DNA from: Macrophomina tecta | Lineage: Eukaryota > Ascomycota > Dothideomycetes > Botryosphaeriales > Botryosphaeriaceae | Direction of reading: 5' to 3' | Length of the DNA stretch: 64,000 bases | Assembly (NCBI GenBank): GCA_024180945.1 | Contig: JAKSGN010000003.1 | Span: 2,356,001-2,420,000 of the forward strand | Shown: positions 45,301 through 55,173 of the stretch, in pieces | Position numbering within the stretch: position 1 is the stretch's first letter | Layout: the number at the start of each line of letters is the position of its first letter | Made by a program: the position numbers and the translations under genes | Notes under the pieces: generated by a model | The model's input: the letters and a program-made list of their open reading frames with translations, nothing else | Told to the model about the DNA's origin: nothing | The model's database searches: none

Positions 45301-48162
45301 CAGGGTGGCAATCAATTCAATCAACGTCAATATCGGGTCCAGATTGATTGATTGATAGGATTTTCCAATAAGGTCAAATTGATTGATCAATAAGGTGTTG
45401 ATATTGATTGAATTGAATTGATTGACACACGGTTCACGTAGCAAAATCTCGTGATGCTTGGCATAGTGTTGAGATTGATAGCCATACAATCTAGCTAACT
45501 CTTGCTAGCTATAGCTACTCCCGCGTGTATAGAGTCCTCAACTTCTTTCAATGATGCCTTCTGCGTTCCATGAGCGTAGTATCTGCCCAACTGCTATAGT
45601 ATTGGCCTCCAGCCTATTGCGCAATGGCGTCACCATTTGTCCTGCCAAACTGAATATCCTCTCCACCTCTGCCGACATTGCCGGTATAGAAAAGAGGTCC
45701 AGAGCCATACGTGATAGGCGGGGGTATTGCTGGCGGCGTAGTATCCAGTAATCAACTGGATTGGTGACTGCGTCATCTGTAGGAGAGGTATCGAGCTGCC
45801 AGTAGGTGTACTCATCCTCGGTCAGATCTAGATGCTTGGTCCTCCTGGAGGCAGCAAGCCAGCTGTCAAATTCGCTGAGATGTTCGCGTTTACGCTTCTG
45901 CGGTAGCTGTGGGTCCTCAGCAATAGCAATTGACTGATACTCATCCTTCCAGAGCTTTAGAACAGCTGCCTTTGCCTTCTTGATCTAGCTCTTCTTGAAT
46001 GCCCACTGATCCTCAATCCACTCCCAGCGGTAGGCAGGGTGAAGGGCATGAGCTGCGACGTAAGCTGGGGTATCATCAAGGAGCTGATAGTACTCATCTT
46101 AGCTTAGCCCACCCCAAGTTGATGTTCACCTTGAAGTGAGAGTCAGGATACTGATCTGTGCGGATCTTGACCTCCTCCAGCTTGTTCAACAGGTACTCAT
46201 GCATGGAAAGGACTTCCCATAAGCCGCAAAACCTACCACTAGTTGGGTTGGCTTGTAGCCTGATTGTGAATTCATGAAAAGGCTTCAAGATGGAGTGATA
46301 TTCAGCAAGAGTTGCCCAATCATCTGAGGTTAGATAATCATCCACGATTGCCGGCTTGTTCTTTGTCTTAGCTGGCATTGGCTGAGTCCTACTAGCAGTG
46401 CGAGGCTTGACGTATTTATCCCATTCTTGAACTTCGTGGAGGACGAGGGCGTCAATGACTGACTGTAGCTTGATTGCGCGCTCAATCATGGCGGAGGTAG
46501 AGTTCCATCGTGTCGCATTATCTTCTATAACCTCGTAGGTAGGGCCGTTTTCGCCAGTCAACGCTTGCTCGTTCCGCTGAAGTTGGTGCAGTCCCTGATA
46601 GACAAGGTTTGAGCGCTGAATCCAGTGGACGATATTGTGAAGCTTGCCGATAGGGCCCTTCTTGCGCCAGAGTAGGAGCTCAGCGAGTAGCTCCTTTGGC
46701 TGAGCGCAGTCGTTCTCGAACGCGTCAGCTTCCTTGCAAAAGAGGATCTGGCGGACTACCAGGTTTATGATATGGGCAAATGCAGCGCAAGCGGCGGTGC
46801 TTGTGATTGAAGCCAAACTCTTCAGCTAGCGCGTCCATGCACGTGTCGTTGTTTGACGCGTTATCCGTGACAAAGTAGCCAAGTTGCCCTCCAATGCCCC
46901 ATTCCATAATTATCTGGGCTACCTCTTCCGCAAGGCTGTCACCAGTATGCCGTCCTTCGGCGTGTGGGAGGCCAATAAGGAACTTGCGAAGCGTGCCAGA
47001 GAACGTAAGGAAGAAGACGTTAATACCGAGTAGAGAGAGGTGATTACACGACGTCCAGCCGTCAAAGGCAAGGTGTATAAGGCCAGGTGAGCTCTGAAGA
47101 AGCTCAGCAACGATCCCTTTATGGCGGTTGAATTCATCAAGTAGCCATTTACGAACAGTAGAGTGTGTTGGAAGGCTGCCAGTAGACGTTACTGCAGGAT
47201 TCAAATAGCTAAGAACGCGCCTGAATCTCTCGCTTTCAAGCTTGCGGAAAGGAATGTTATCGGATGAGACCCAATCAGTGAGTAGTTGCTGGAAGTACGC
47301 CGGATTGAATGATGTGACAAGGCGATTGACAATAGCCTGCTCTGAAGGCCTATTCGTATCCAGTCCAAGCCGCTGAGCAACTGAAATCTTGGCCCGTTTG
47401 ACGTGACGCTTCCCTGTAGGATCCTCAACCTTGTGCTCAGTCACCAGGTGCCTTGCCTGATTATCAGTGCCAGCAGCAGCGAAGCTAGCTGGTTTGTGGG
47501 CTTTCTTGTGCACGCAGTACATACAGACCCAGCGGGTACGCCCTTCTACGTCCTCAATGTCATATGCGTGCTCCCAAGTCCACCCGCTGCGCTGCTTTGA
47601 CTCTGTGACATGATATCCACGGAATTTCTGCCATGGGAAGTACTCCCACCCTTCGCGTACAGGTCCTCGGCCATCAACGGCAAGATTGGTGGGTTGCGCA
47701 GGATCTGAGTCCTGTTGAGAGGAAAAGAGGCTAGTGGGCGCGCTAGAGAGGCTTAAAACAGAGTGTTGATCGTTGCTAGAGTCCATCTTGATAGTGGGAG
47801 AGTTGCTGCTGAGCTGCTGAGAAAATGTAGAACGGATCTGAAAGAGCAGATTCAGCTGTCCCTTCTAGCCATTCTGAGAGAGCGTTTATATACTAGCTGC
47901 CAAGAGAATGTGCCCGACACGTTGTGTGCCAAGAGTGTATCAGATAAAAGGCTAGCCTGACGTGGCTTGAGCGCCACAAGAGCGAGATGATCATCAAAGC
48001 TGCTTTCTATACAAGGTAAGCCGTCAATCAATATCGTCAATCAACTGGCCCGGAGCAATTGATTGATTGACGAAAATGACAGACCTCAGTTGATTGATTG
48101 ATTGCCAAGACATTGGTCAATATTGATTGACCGTCAATATTATTGAATTGATTGCCACCCTG
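45301..48162 (-). mobile_element. hAT-1: inactivated hAT transposon copy
   Basis: Ends CAGGGTGGCAATCAATTCAA and its complement bound 2,862 bp, with a perfect 8-bp duplication. The body is nearly identical to hAT-2 (52306-55165) but lies in the opposite orientation. Normal CpA/TpG frequency shows it escaped RIP. Close to both ends are many copies of TTGATTGA-type words. The transposase it carries is broken. Confidence 0.97.
45538..47786 (-). pseudogene. hAT-1 transposase, two frameshifts and one nonsense codon
   Basis: Compared with the intact copy at 52682-54928, this one starts at ATG 47786 (MDSSNDQHS) and reads in frame to about 46782. There an extra base in GCATTTGCCCAT (intact copy GCATTGGCCAT) shifts the frame right after RRLRCI. 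A second extra base near 46099 (CTAAGCTAAGATG against CTAAGCTAGATG) follows, and a TGG has become TAG near 45986. Several missense changes are clustered, for example Gly to Cys and Val to Phe. The open pieces are 47786-46725 and 46816-46094. Ends and BED finger coding remain, so it could at most be mobilised by a protein made elsewhere. Confidence 0.95.
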
Positions 48163-48170
48163 CTAGAGTG
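48163..48170. repeat. 8-bp target duplication of hAT-1, right
   Basis: CTAGAGTG, identical to 45293-45300. Confidence 0.97.
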
Positions 48171-49863
48171 GCTCGTTTATGGGCTACGATACTATACTTA
48201 GTATACCCTAGCTTAGGGCTACCGGGCCGGTTATCGATTTTAGAAGAGGAACGTTTTACTAGAGTATAAACTCGCTAGAGCGTATATATCTAGTAAGCGC
48301 TACTAAATTATTCTAGAACTTAGAACTAGGGAAGCCTATTTACTTTCTCTAGCCGTTCGACTACTAGCTCTCGCCTACGGGTAATCTAGAAAGTTAAAAA
48401 AATAACTTTAACTCTTTCGTAGCCCTCTCGCGGGCGAAAAGTATACTAAACGCACGCGAGAAGTAGGACGGGAGTAACTAAAATCTAAAAGAGCTTCTAT
48501 CTAACTAAACTCTCTCTTACCTACGGGGGCTGCACTCCCGCATCTAAAGAGTATACGAACCGTATAAAAAACTCGCCGGTTTAGTAGACGTACTACTAGC
48601 TAAGGTAGCTAAGAAGGTCCGCGACGAGATTCCGAATACTTATAGAAAGTACTTAGACGTATTTTTAGACGAATAAGCTACTAAGCTACCGCAATATACT
48701 AAGTTTAATTATACTATTAATCTCGTTATAGGTTCTAAGTTACCATTAATGCCCCTATATAGACTCTTCTAATCCGAACTACGAATCCTTAGGGAATATA
48801 TTAATAAGGCCTTAGAACGAGGATAGATTAGATATAGTAAGTCGCCTACGAACGCGCCTATTCTCTTTACCCCTAAGATAGACGGCACCATATAGTTATA
48901 CGTAGATTATAGGGACCTAAATAAGGTTATAGTTAAAAATAGCTATCCTATACCACTAGTAGGCGAGCTACTAGACTACCTAAGCACCGTAAAGATCTTT
49001 ACTAAACTAGACCTACGCGATACTTATTACCGAATCCGCATAAAGGAAGGTAATAAGTAAAAAATAGTATTTAAGACGCGTTACGGGTATTACGAGTACC
49101 TAGTTATACTATTTAGCTTAACTAACGCACCCGCAACCTTCTAGTTATATATCTACTAAGCCCTAGAAGGCCTAGTAAATACGATTTACGTAGTATACTT
49201 AGATAATATACTTATATACTTAGCGAATAAGTCTTAGTACGTCGAGTACGTTAAACGTATTCTCTAAAGATTATGTAATTAGAACCTCTACGCAAAACCG
49301 TCTAAATATAGCTTTTATATAAAGTACGTTAAGTTTCTAGGCTTTATTATTACCTCCTAGGGGGTTATTATAGACCCCGTAAGAGTTAAAGCTATTAAGA
49401 ACTAGCTAGAGCCGTAAAGCTATCGTAATATTTAGGTTTTTCTAGGCTTTACTAACTTCTATAGGCGCTTTATATAGAATTACTCTACGGTGATTTAACC
49501 ACTAACTAGCTTACTAAAAGAAGTAGCCTAAGATTCTAATCCGGAAACTAAACGAGCGCTAAAAAAGGGGCTAACTAAATAGTATAAGCCCTAGAAATAG
49601 CCCGTAGGAGTAAAGTAGGCGTTTAGTAGACTAAAAGTATACTTTACGTAGGCTTCTATACTATAGTACTATAATCTAAATCTTCTAGTTATACTAATTA
49701 CCGACGTATTAAACTATACCTACGGTGGCATCCTTCTCTAACCGCTAGATAGAGAGGATAACTAGCGCTATTAGTACCCCGTTACGTATTTTAGCTATAA
49801 GTTCGCTAGTGCTAAAATACGGTATGACACCTATAATAAGAAACTCTACGCGATTATATAGTT

Positions 49864-50245
49864 ACTAGGATCCGCTTTCTAAACGGATTAAGGCCTTATA
49901 GGACTTCGGGAACGAGATGTGTAAAAGTAGTTAATTATTATTAGAACGCCTTCCGACGGCGGCTATCTATCTACGCTATACTGCCTTCCTTTCCTGGGCG
50001 GCTCGAGGCCGCTACTATTCCCGGGAAAGGATCTTCTTCTTACTAACTACCGTATCCTGATATCTGGGCGGGTGGATTTTAATAGATCGTAATCTATTAT
50101 AGTCCTTAGATGCGGAAAGTTAATTAGAGAGGAAAAGGAAGCTAGAGAAATAAAAGAAAAGAAAAGAAAAAATAAACTCTTCGTATTACTTCTTCTATCT
50201 ATTATCTTCTTCTAAAGCGTTGTGACTCGAAAACTAAAAAGAAAA

Positions 50246-50249
<4 letters not shown>
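49864..50249. other. Non-coding segment between Gypsy-5 and the BRCT-like gene
   Basis: No frame is supported. It has a G+C-rich hairpin region near 49990-50035 (CTTTCCTGGGCGG ... CCCGGGAAAGG) and an A/G-rich stretch (50120-50170). If the minus-strand gene to the right is real, this would be its 3' flank. Confidence 0.5.

Positions 50250-50276
<27 letters not shown>
50250..50276. repeat. Homopolymer: 27 T (poly-A on the minus strand)
   Basis: A run of 27 T. On the minus strand it is a poly-A at the end of the BRCT-like reading frame, next to GGGTACAC. It may be a retroposed poly-A tail or a simple repeat. Confidence 0.9.
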
Positions 50277-50515
50277 GTGTACCCTGGACCTTCGTATCGC
50301 CGTACTAGTCTATAGAAGGTGCTAATAAGAAAGGAAAGGCGAAGAGGGTGCTTTATAGTAGGGCGGGGATTTCCTTCTTCTAAATCGGTAGTTTAATCGT
50401 TATACTTAGGACGGGTTTTTCTTCTTAGAGGGAGAGGAAACGGTTACTAGCGGCTTGCGATCCTACTTTAAGTTCGTCGTTGGAGATCGAGATAATTTTA
50501 TCCGGCTTAGCTTTC
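50277..50515 (-). pseudogene. C-terminal piece of the BRCT-like gene
   Basis: When Copia-B and one copy of its 5-bp duplication are removed, this segment continues the frame of 58992-61688 without a shift (AKPDKIISISNDELKVGS) for about 80 codons. Four internal TAG/TAA codons occur. It runs into the poly-A tract, and the true stop cannot be told from RIP-made stops. Confidence 0.65.
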
Positions 50516-50652
50516 TATTGGATTTGGTGGTGATACCATCAATTGAGAATGAGTGGCATAAGGCGTGAGAGGGACGCTTAGGGGAGTCCTCTTATCCGTC
50601 CTCTTCCATGACTAAGCTAAAGTTTATCGTACATACACGTGATATTCCAACA
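50516..50652 (-). repeat. Copia-B 3' LTR (left)
   Basis: TATTGGATTTGG to GATATTCCAACA. It matches 58850-58986 except TA for TG at the second base and CATAAGG for CATGAGG. Confidence 0.97.
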
Positions 50653-52297
50653 CACCCCCTTCGTGTGGTGGTGAAGCCAGCGCACGATATGACAGTGGCT
50701 ATAGGCAAAAAGGATAACTACGTGCATGACTAAGAATTAAACTTATGAACTCGAGGCCAAAAAAGAATAGCGAGCGGGTTCTATCAGCCATAGTTCAGGG
50801 TTACTAACTGAACCTGGCTTCATCTAGACCATTAAACCATATAGGTAGCTAGGTTACTGGCTTTGATAGAATATAAAGCAATGACCAATGAGTGGCTGAT
50901 GATTTAGCCGAGCGGGTAGCTGCAAGCTGTATACATCTGAATAAGGAGATAAGAGTGCATAACGTCAAACAAAGAAAACAGAAGAAACTCGATTGTTTTA
51001 TCCGGTTAGCGGCGTGAGTCCTAATTAGTTAACGAATACCTAGTGCTTCTACTTTAGCAGTGCCTTTGTAAGTCCGTCTGCGATCATATCGGCTGTGGGC
51101 GTCCATCTAAAGTAGATGTTGCCTACCAACGCTTCTTGTCTGAGCCAGTGATGATAAATATCAACATGGCGTAGCTTTGTTGTCAGTTTTTCAACGCTTT
51201 CCTCCATGAGCCGTAGTGTCATTTGGTTGTCACACTGAATCTGTATGAGATGGCCTGGATTGAACTGCAGTTGGTTAAAGAATCGTTTCCACCAGAAGCA
51301 CTGCTTGGCCGTTTCGGACAAGGCAAGGAGCTCGGCTTCGGTAGTTAATATAGTAACGGTCGGTTGTTTAGTGGCTTTCCAATCTACTAGACCTCCAAAT
51401 AGCGTAACGAGCGAGCCTTAGTGGCTTCTACGCGTTTCTTAATCGTTTGCGTATGCCGCGTCACTACTGATTGTGAAGATATTTTGTTCATCCTGGTAGA
51501 CTAAGCCGTTAAAGCACAAGGCGAGTTTCTTTGTTCCTCCAAGGTATTCAAGGAGTCTCTACGCCAGTGCGAGGTGTCTGTGGGAAGGATTAGTCAGGTA
51601 CGCTAATAGAGCTGATGCGGCAAAGGCAATATCCGCTCTCGTACTAATTACAGCGAACTGTACTGATCCCATCTTGCTTTGGAAGGTGTGAACGTCTTGT
51701 AGCGTTGCGTGCGAGTCCTCGTTTGGTGTAAGAGGCTCATCTTATGGTAAAGGTATTACTAGAGCGTTCACTTCCTTAACGTTATATTTGGTAATCAAGC
51801 TGTTGATGTAGGATTCCTAAGAAAGCCAGAGCAAACGCTCTTTTCGGTTGCGGACTATACGTAGTGCAAGGAACCACTGGATTTCGCCCATTATACGCAT
51901 CTCGTAGCGTTGGAATAAGTCATCCTAGAATACCTCCGCGTAGCGCTCGTCATCCCTGTAATAGGCGACGATAACGTCATCAACGAAGAAGAAGACGAAG
52001 AGGTGACTATTCGCGTAGAGACATAGGGCGTCTAGAATCGGTTCTAAGCCGAGTTCCGTAAGTATATTACAGAAGTAACGTTGCCAAAGCGCTAGTAATT
52101 CTTTAAGGCCGTATAGCGCTTTAAGTAGTTAAAGAACTTGTCCATTCTTTAACGTCATTCCTTCTAGTGGCTTGCAGTACGTTGTTTGCTCAAGTAAGAC
52201 GTGCGGAAACGCATTTACAACGTCATATTGTCTTGTTTCAAGGTCAAAGGCGCAAATAATAGCCATAAGCGCTCGGAAAATGCGGAAGGCTAGGGTA

Positions 52298-52305
52298 GCT
52301 GCAAA
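52298..52305. repeat. 8-bp target duplication of hAT-2, left
   Basis: GCTGCAAA, repeated at 55166-55173, in the RT part of Copia-B. Confidence 0.97.
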
Positions 52306-55165
52306 CAGGGTGGCAATCAATTCAATAATATTGACGGTCAATCAATATTGACCAATGTCTTGGCAATCAATCAATCAACTGAGGTCTGTCATTTTCGTCA
52401 ATCAATCAATTGCTCCGGGCCAGTTGATTGACGATATTGATTGACGGCTTACCTTGTATAGAAAGCAGCTTTGATGATCATCTCGCTCTTGTGGCGCTCA
52501 AGCCACGTCAGGCTAGCCTTTTATCTGATACACTCTTGGCACACAACGTGTCGGGCACATTCTCTTGGCAGCTAGTATATAAACGCTCTCTCAGAATGGC
52601 TAGAAGGGACAGCTGAATCTGCTCTTTCAGATCCGTTCTACATTTTCTCAGCAGCTCAGCAGCAACTCTCCCACTATCAAGATGGACTCTAGCAACGATC
52701 AACACTCTGTTTTAAGCCTCTCTAGCGCGCCCACTAGCCTCTTTTCCTCTCAACAGGACTCAGATCCTGCGCAACCCACCAATCTTGCCGTTGATGGCCG
52801 AGGACCTGTACGCGAAGGGTGGGAGTACTTCCCATGGCAGAAATTCCGTGGATATCATGTCACAGAGTCAAAGCAGCGCAGCGGGTGGACTTGGGAGCAC
52901 GCATATGACATTGAGGACGTAGAAGGGCGTACCCGCTGGGTCTGTATGTACTGCGTGCACAAGAAAGCCCACAAACCAGCTAGCTTCGCTGCTGCTGGCA
53001 CTGATAATCAGGCAAGGCACCTGGTGACTGAGCACAAGGTTGAGGATCCTACAGGGAAGCGTCACGTCAAACGGGCCAAGATTTCAGTTGCTCAGCGGCT
53101 TGGACTGGATACGAATAGGCCTTCAGAGCAGGCTATTGTCAATCGCCTTGTCACATCATTAAATCCGGCGTACTTCCAGCAACTACTCACTGATTGGGTC
53201 TCATCCGATAACATTCCTTTCCGCAAGCTTGAAAGCGAGAGATTCAGGCGCGTTCTTAGCTATTTGAATCCTGCAGTAACGTCTACTGGCAGCCTTCCAA
53301 CACACTCTACTGTTCGTAAATGGCTACTTGATGAATTCAACCGCCATAAAGGGATCGTTGCTGAGCTTCTTCAGAGCTCACCTGGCCTTATACACCTTGC
53401 CTTTGACGGCTGGACGTCGTGTAATCACCTCTCTCTACTCGGTATTAACGTCTTCTTCCTTACGTTCTCTGGCACGCTTCGCAAGTTCCTTATTGGCCTC
53501 CCACACGCCGAAGGACGGCATACTGGTGACAGCCTTGCGGAAGAGGTAGCCCAGATAATTATGGAATGGGGCATTGGAGGGCAACTTGGCTACTTTGTCA
53601 CGGATAACGCGTCAAACAACGACACGTGCATGGACGCGCTAGCTGAAGAGTTTGGCTTCAATCACAAGCACCGCCGCTTGCGCTGCATTGGCCATATCAT
53701 AAACCTGGTAGTCCGCCAGATCCTCTTTGGCAAGGAAGCTGACGCGTTCGAGAACGACTGCGCTCAGCCAAAGGAGCTACTCGCTGAGCTCCTACTCTGG
53801 CGCAAGAAGGGCCCTATCGGCAAGCTTCACAATATCGTCCACTGGATTCAGCGCTCAAACCTTGTCTATCAGAGACTGCACCAACTTCAGCGGAACGAGC
53901 AAGCGTTGACTGGCGAAAACGGCCCTACCTACGAGGTTATAGAAGATAATGCGACACGATGGAACTCTACCTCCGCCATGATTGAGCGCGCAATCAAGCT
54001 ACAGTCAGTCATTGACGCCCTCGTCCTCCACGAAGTTCAAGAATGGGATAAATACGTCAAGCCTCGCACTGCTAGTAGGACTCAGCCAATGCCAGCTAAG
54101 ACAAAGAACAAGCCGGCAATCGTGGATGATTATCTAACCTCAGATGATTGGGCAACTCTTGCTGAATATCACTCCATCTTGAAGCCTTTTCATGAAGTCA
54201 CAATCAGGCTACAAGCCAACCCAACTAGTGGTAGGTTTGGCGGCTTATGGGAAGTCCTTCCATGCATGGAGTACCTGTTGAACAAGCTGGAGGAGGTCAA
54301 GATCCGCACAGATCAGTATCCTGACTCTCACTTCAAGGTGAACATCAATTTGGGGTGGGCTAAGCTAGATGAGTACTATCAGCTCCTTGATGATACTCCA
54401 GCTTACGTCGCAGCTTGCGCCCTTCACCCTGCCTACCGCTGGGAGTGGATTGAGGATCAGTGGGCATTCAAGAAGAGCTGGATCAAGAAGGCAAAGGCAG
54501 CTGTTCTAAAGCTCTGGAAGGATGAGTATCAGTCAATTGCTATTGCTGAGGACCCACAGCTACCGCAGAAGCGTAAACGCGAACATCTCAGCGAATTTGA
54601 CAGCTGGCTTGCTGCCTCCAGGAGGACCAAGCATCTAGATCTGACCGAGGATGAGTACACCTACTGGCAGCTCGATACCTCTCCTACAGATGACGCAGTC
54701 ACCAATCCAGTTGATTACTGGATACTACGCCGCCAGCAATACCCCCGCCTATCACGTATGGCTCTGGACCTCTTTTCTATACCGGCAATGTCGGCAGAGG
54801 TGGAGAGGATATTCAGTTTGGCAGGACAAATGGTGACGCCATTGCGCAATAGGCTGGAGGCCAATACTATAGCAGTTGGGCAGATACTACGCTCATGGAA
54901 CGCAGAAGGCATCATTGAAAGAAGTTGAGGACTCTATACACGCGGGAGTAGCTATAGCTAGCAAGAGTTAGCTAGATTGTATGGCTATCAATCTCAACAC
55001 TATGCCAAGCATCACGAGATTTTGCTACGTGAACCGTGTGTCAATCAATTCAATTCAATCAATATCAACACCTTATTGATCAATCAATTTGACCTTATTG
55101 GAAAATCCTATCAATCAATCAATCTGGACCCGATATTGACGTTGATTGAATTGATTGCCACCCTG
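52306..55165 (+). mobile_element. hAT-2: structurally intact, potentially autonomous hAT transposon
   Basis: A 2,860-bp element with inverted ends starting CAGGGTGGCAATCAATTCAAT, perfect 8-bp duplications (GCTGCAAA) and an uninterrupted transposase frame. Both ends are dense in ATTGATTG/CAATCAAT words over about 150-200 bp. Base composition is ordinary, with CpA and TpG abundant, unlike everything around it. It is inserted in the RT region of Copia-B. Confidence 0.98.
52682..54928 (+). CDS. hAT transposase, 748 aa, intact
   Basis: It cuts and pastes hAT DNA in the nucleus. ATG 52682 is the first in frame and follows about 375 bp of leader; a TATATAAA box lies at 52576. Domains: a BED-type zinc finger with Cys88, Cys91, His113 and His118 for DNA binding; an RNase H-like catalytic core with FDGWTS (Asp242) and TDNASNND (Asp308), the CIGH motif (Cys335, His338) and, after a helical insertion, the C-terminal dimerisation block with SAEVERIFS (Glu708) and PLRNRLEANT. 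All three acidic catalytic positions and the hAT signature residues are present. Length fits fungal hAT proteins. Codon use is normal and it has no RIP damage. No intron is needed. Expression is not known. Confidence 0.96.
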   Translation: MDSSNDQHSVLSLSSAPTSLFSSQQDSDPAQPTNLAVDGRGPVREGWEYFPWQKFRGYHVTESKQRSGWTWEHAYDIEDVEGRTRWVCMYCVHKKAHKPASFAAAGTDNQARHLVTEHKVEDPTGKRHVKRAKISVAQRLGLDTNRPSEQAIVNRLVTSLNPAYFQQLLTDWVSSDNIPFRKLESERFRRVLSYLNPAVTSTGSLPTHSTVRKWLLDEFNRHKGIVAELLQSSPGLIHLAFDGWTSCNHLSLLGINVFFLTFSGTLRKFLIGLPHAEGRHTGDSLAEEVAQIIMEWGIGGQLGYFVTDNASNNDTCMDALAEEFGFNHKHRRLRCIGHIINLVVRQILFGKEADAFENDCAQPKELLAELLLWRKKGPIGKLHNIVHWIQRSNLVYQRLHQLQRNEQALTGENGPTYEVIEDNATRWNSTSAMIERAIKLQSVIDALVLHEVQEWDKYVKPRTASRTQPMPAKTKNKPAIVDDYLTSDDWATLAEYHSILKPFHEVTIRLQANPTSGRFGGLWEVLPCMEYLLNKLEEVKIRTDQYPDSHFKVNINLGWAKLDEYYQLLDDTPAYVAACALHPAYRWEWIEDQWAFKKSWIKKAKAAVLKLWKDEYQSIAIAEDPQLPQKRKREHLSEFDSWLAASRRTKHLDLTEDEYTYWQLDTSPTDDAVTNPVDYWILRRQQYPRLSRMALDLFSIPAMSAEVERIFSLAGQMVTPLRNRLEANTIAVGQILRSWNAEGIIERS

Positions 55166-55173
55166 GCTGCAAA
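55166..55173. repeat. 8-bp target duplication of hAT-2, right
   Basis: GCTGCAAA, identical to 52298-52305. Confidence 0.97.

Larger units (their letters stand above)
43536..49863 (+). mobile_element. Gypsy-5: 3'-truncated gypsy element, split by a hAT insertion
   Basis: A leader/LTR-like region (43540-43787) is followed by gag, protease and, after the hAT copy, RT and part of RNase H, where similarity stops near 49863. No integrase or 3' LTR is present. An 8-bp duplication CTAGAGTG flanks the hAT element, and joining the two halves restores the same pol frame. RIP load is high in both halves, so the hAT landed afterwards. Confidence 0.85.
45000..49863 (+). pseudogene. Gypsy-5 protease, RT and partial RNase H, interrupted by hAT-1
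   Basis: Protease: KIRVLIDYSYDLNLISFKYVE near 45080-45140 (DSG-like site lost), LNNTTITLHDS follows. It is cut at 45300 by hAT-1 and resumes at 48171 (MGYDTI). RT: PLYRLFQSELRILREYI near 48760, LYVDYRDLNKVIVKNSYPIPL near 48900, FTKLDLRDTYYRIRI near 49000, and active site YLDN at 49196-49207. RNase H starts near 49680 (ITDVLNYTYGGIL) and the fragment ends about 49863. In this copy too the second RT aspartate is Asn. Confidence 0.85.

Noticed and set aside
50250..50515. Calling the poly-T and adjacent frame a LINE 3' end
   Set aside because: No RT or endonuclease motif occurs in the attached frame, and no target duplication was found.
52508..54915. Antisense and alternative-frame open frames inside the hAT copies
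   Set aside because: They occur symmetrically in both copies and overlap the transposase; the transposase frame explains the region.
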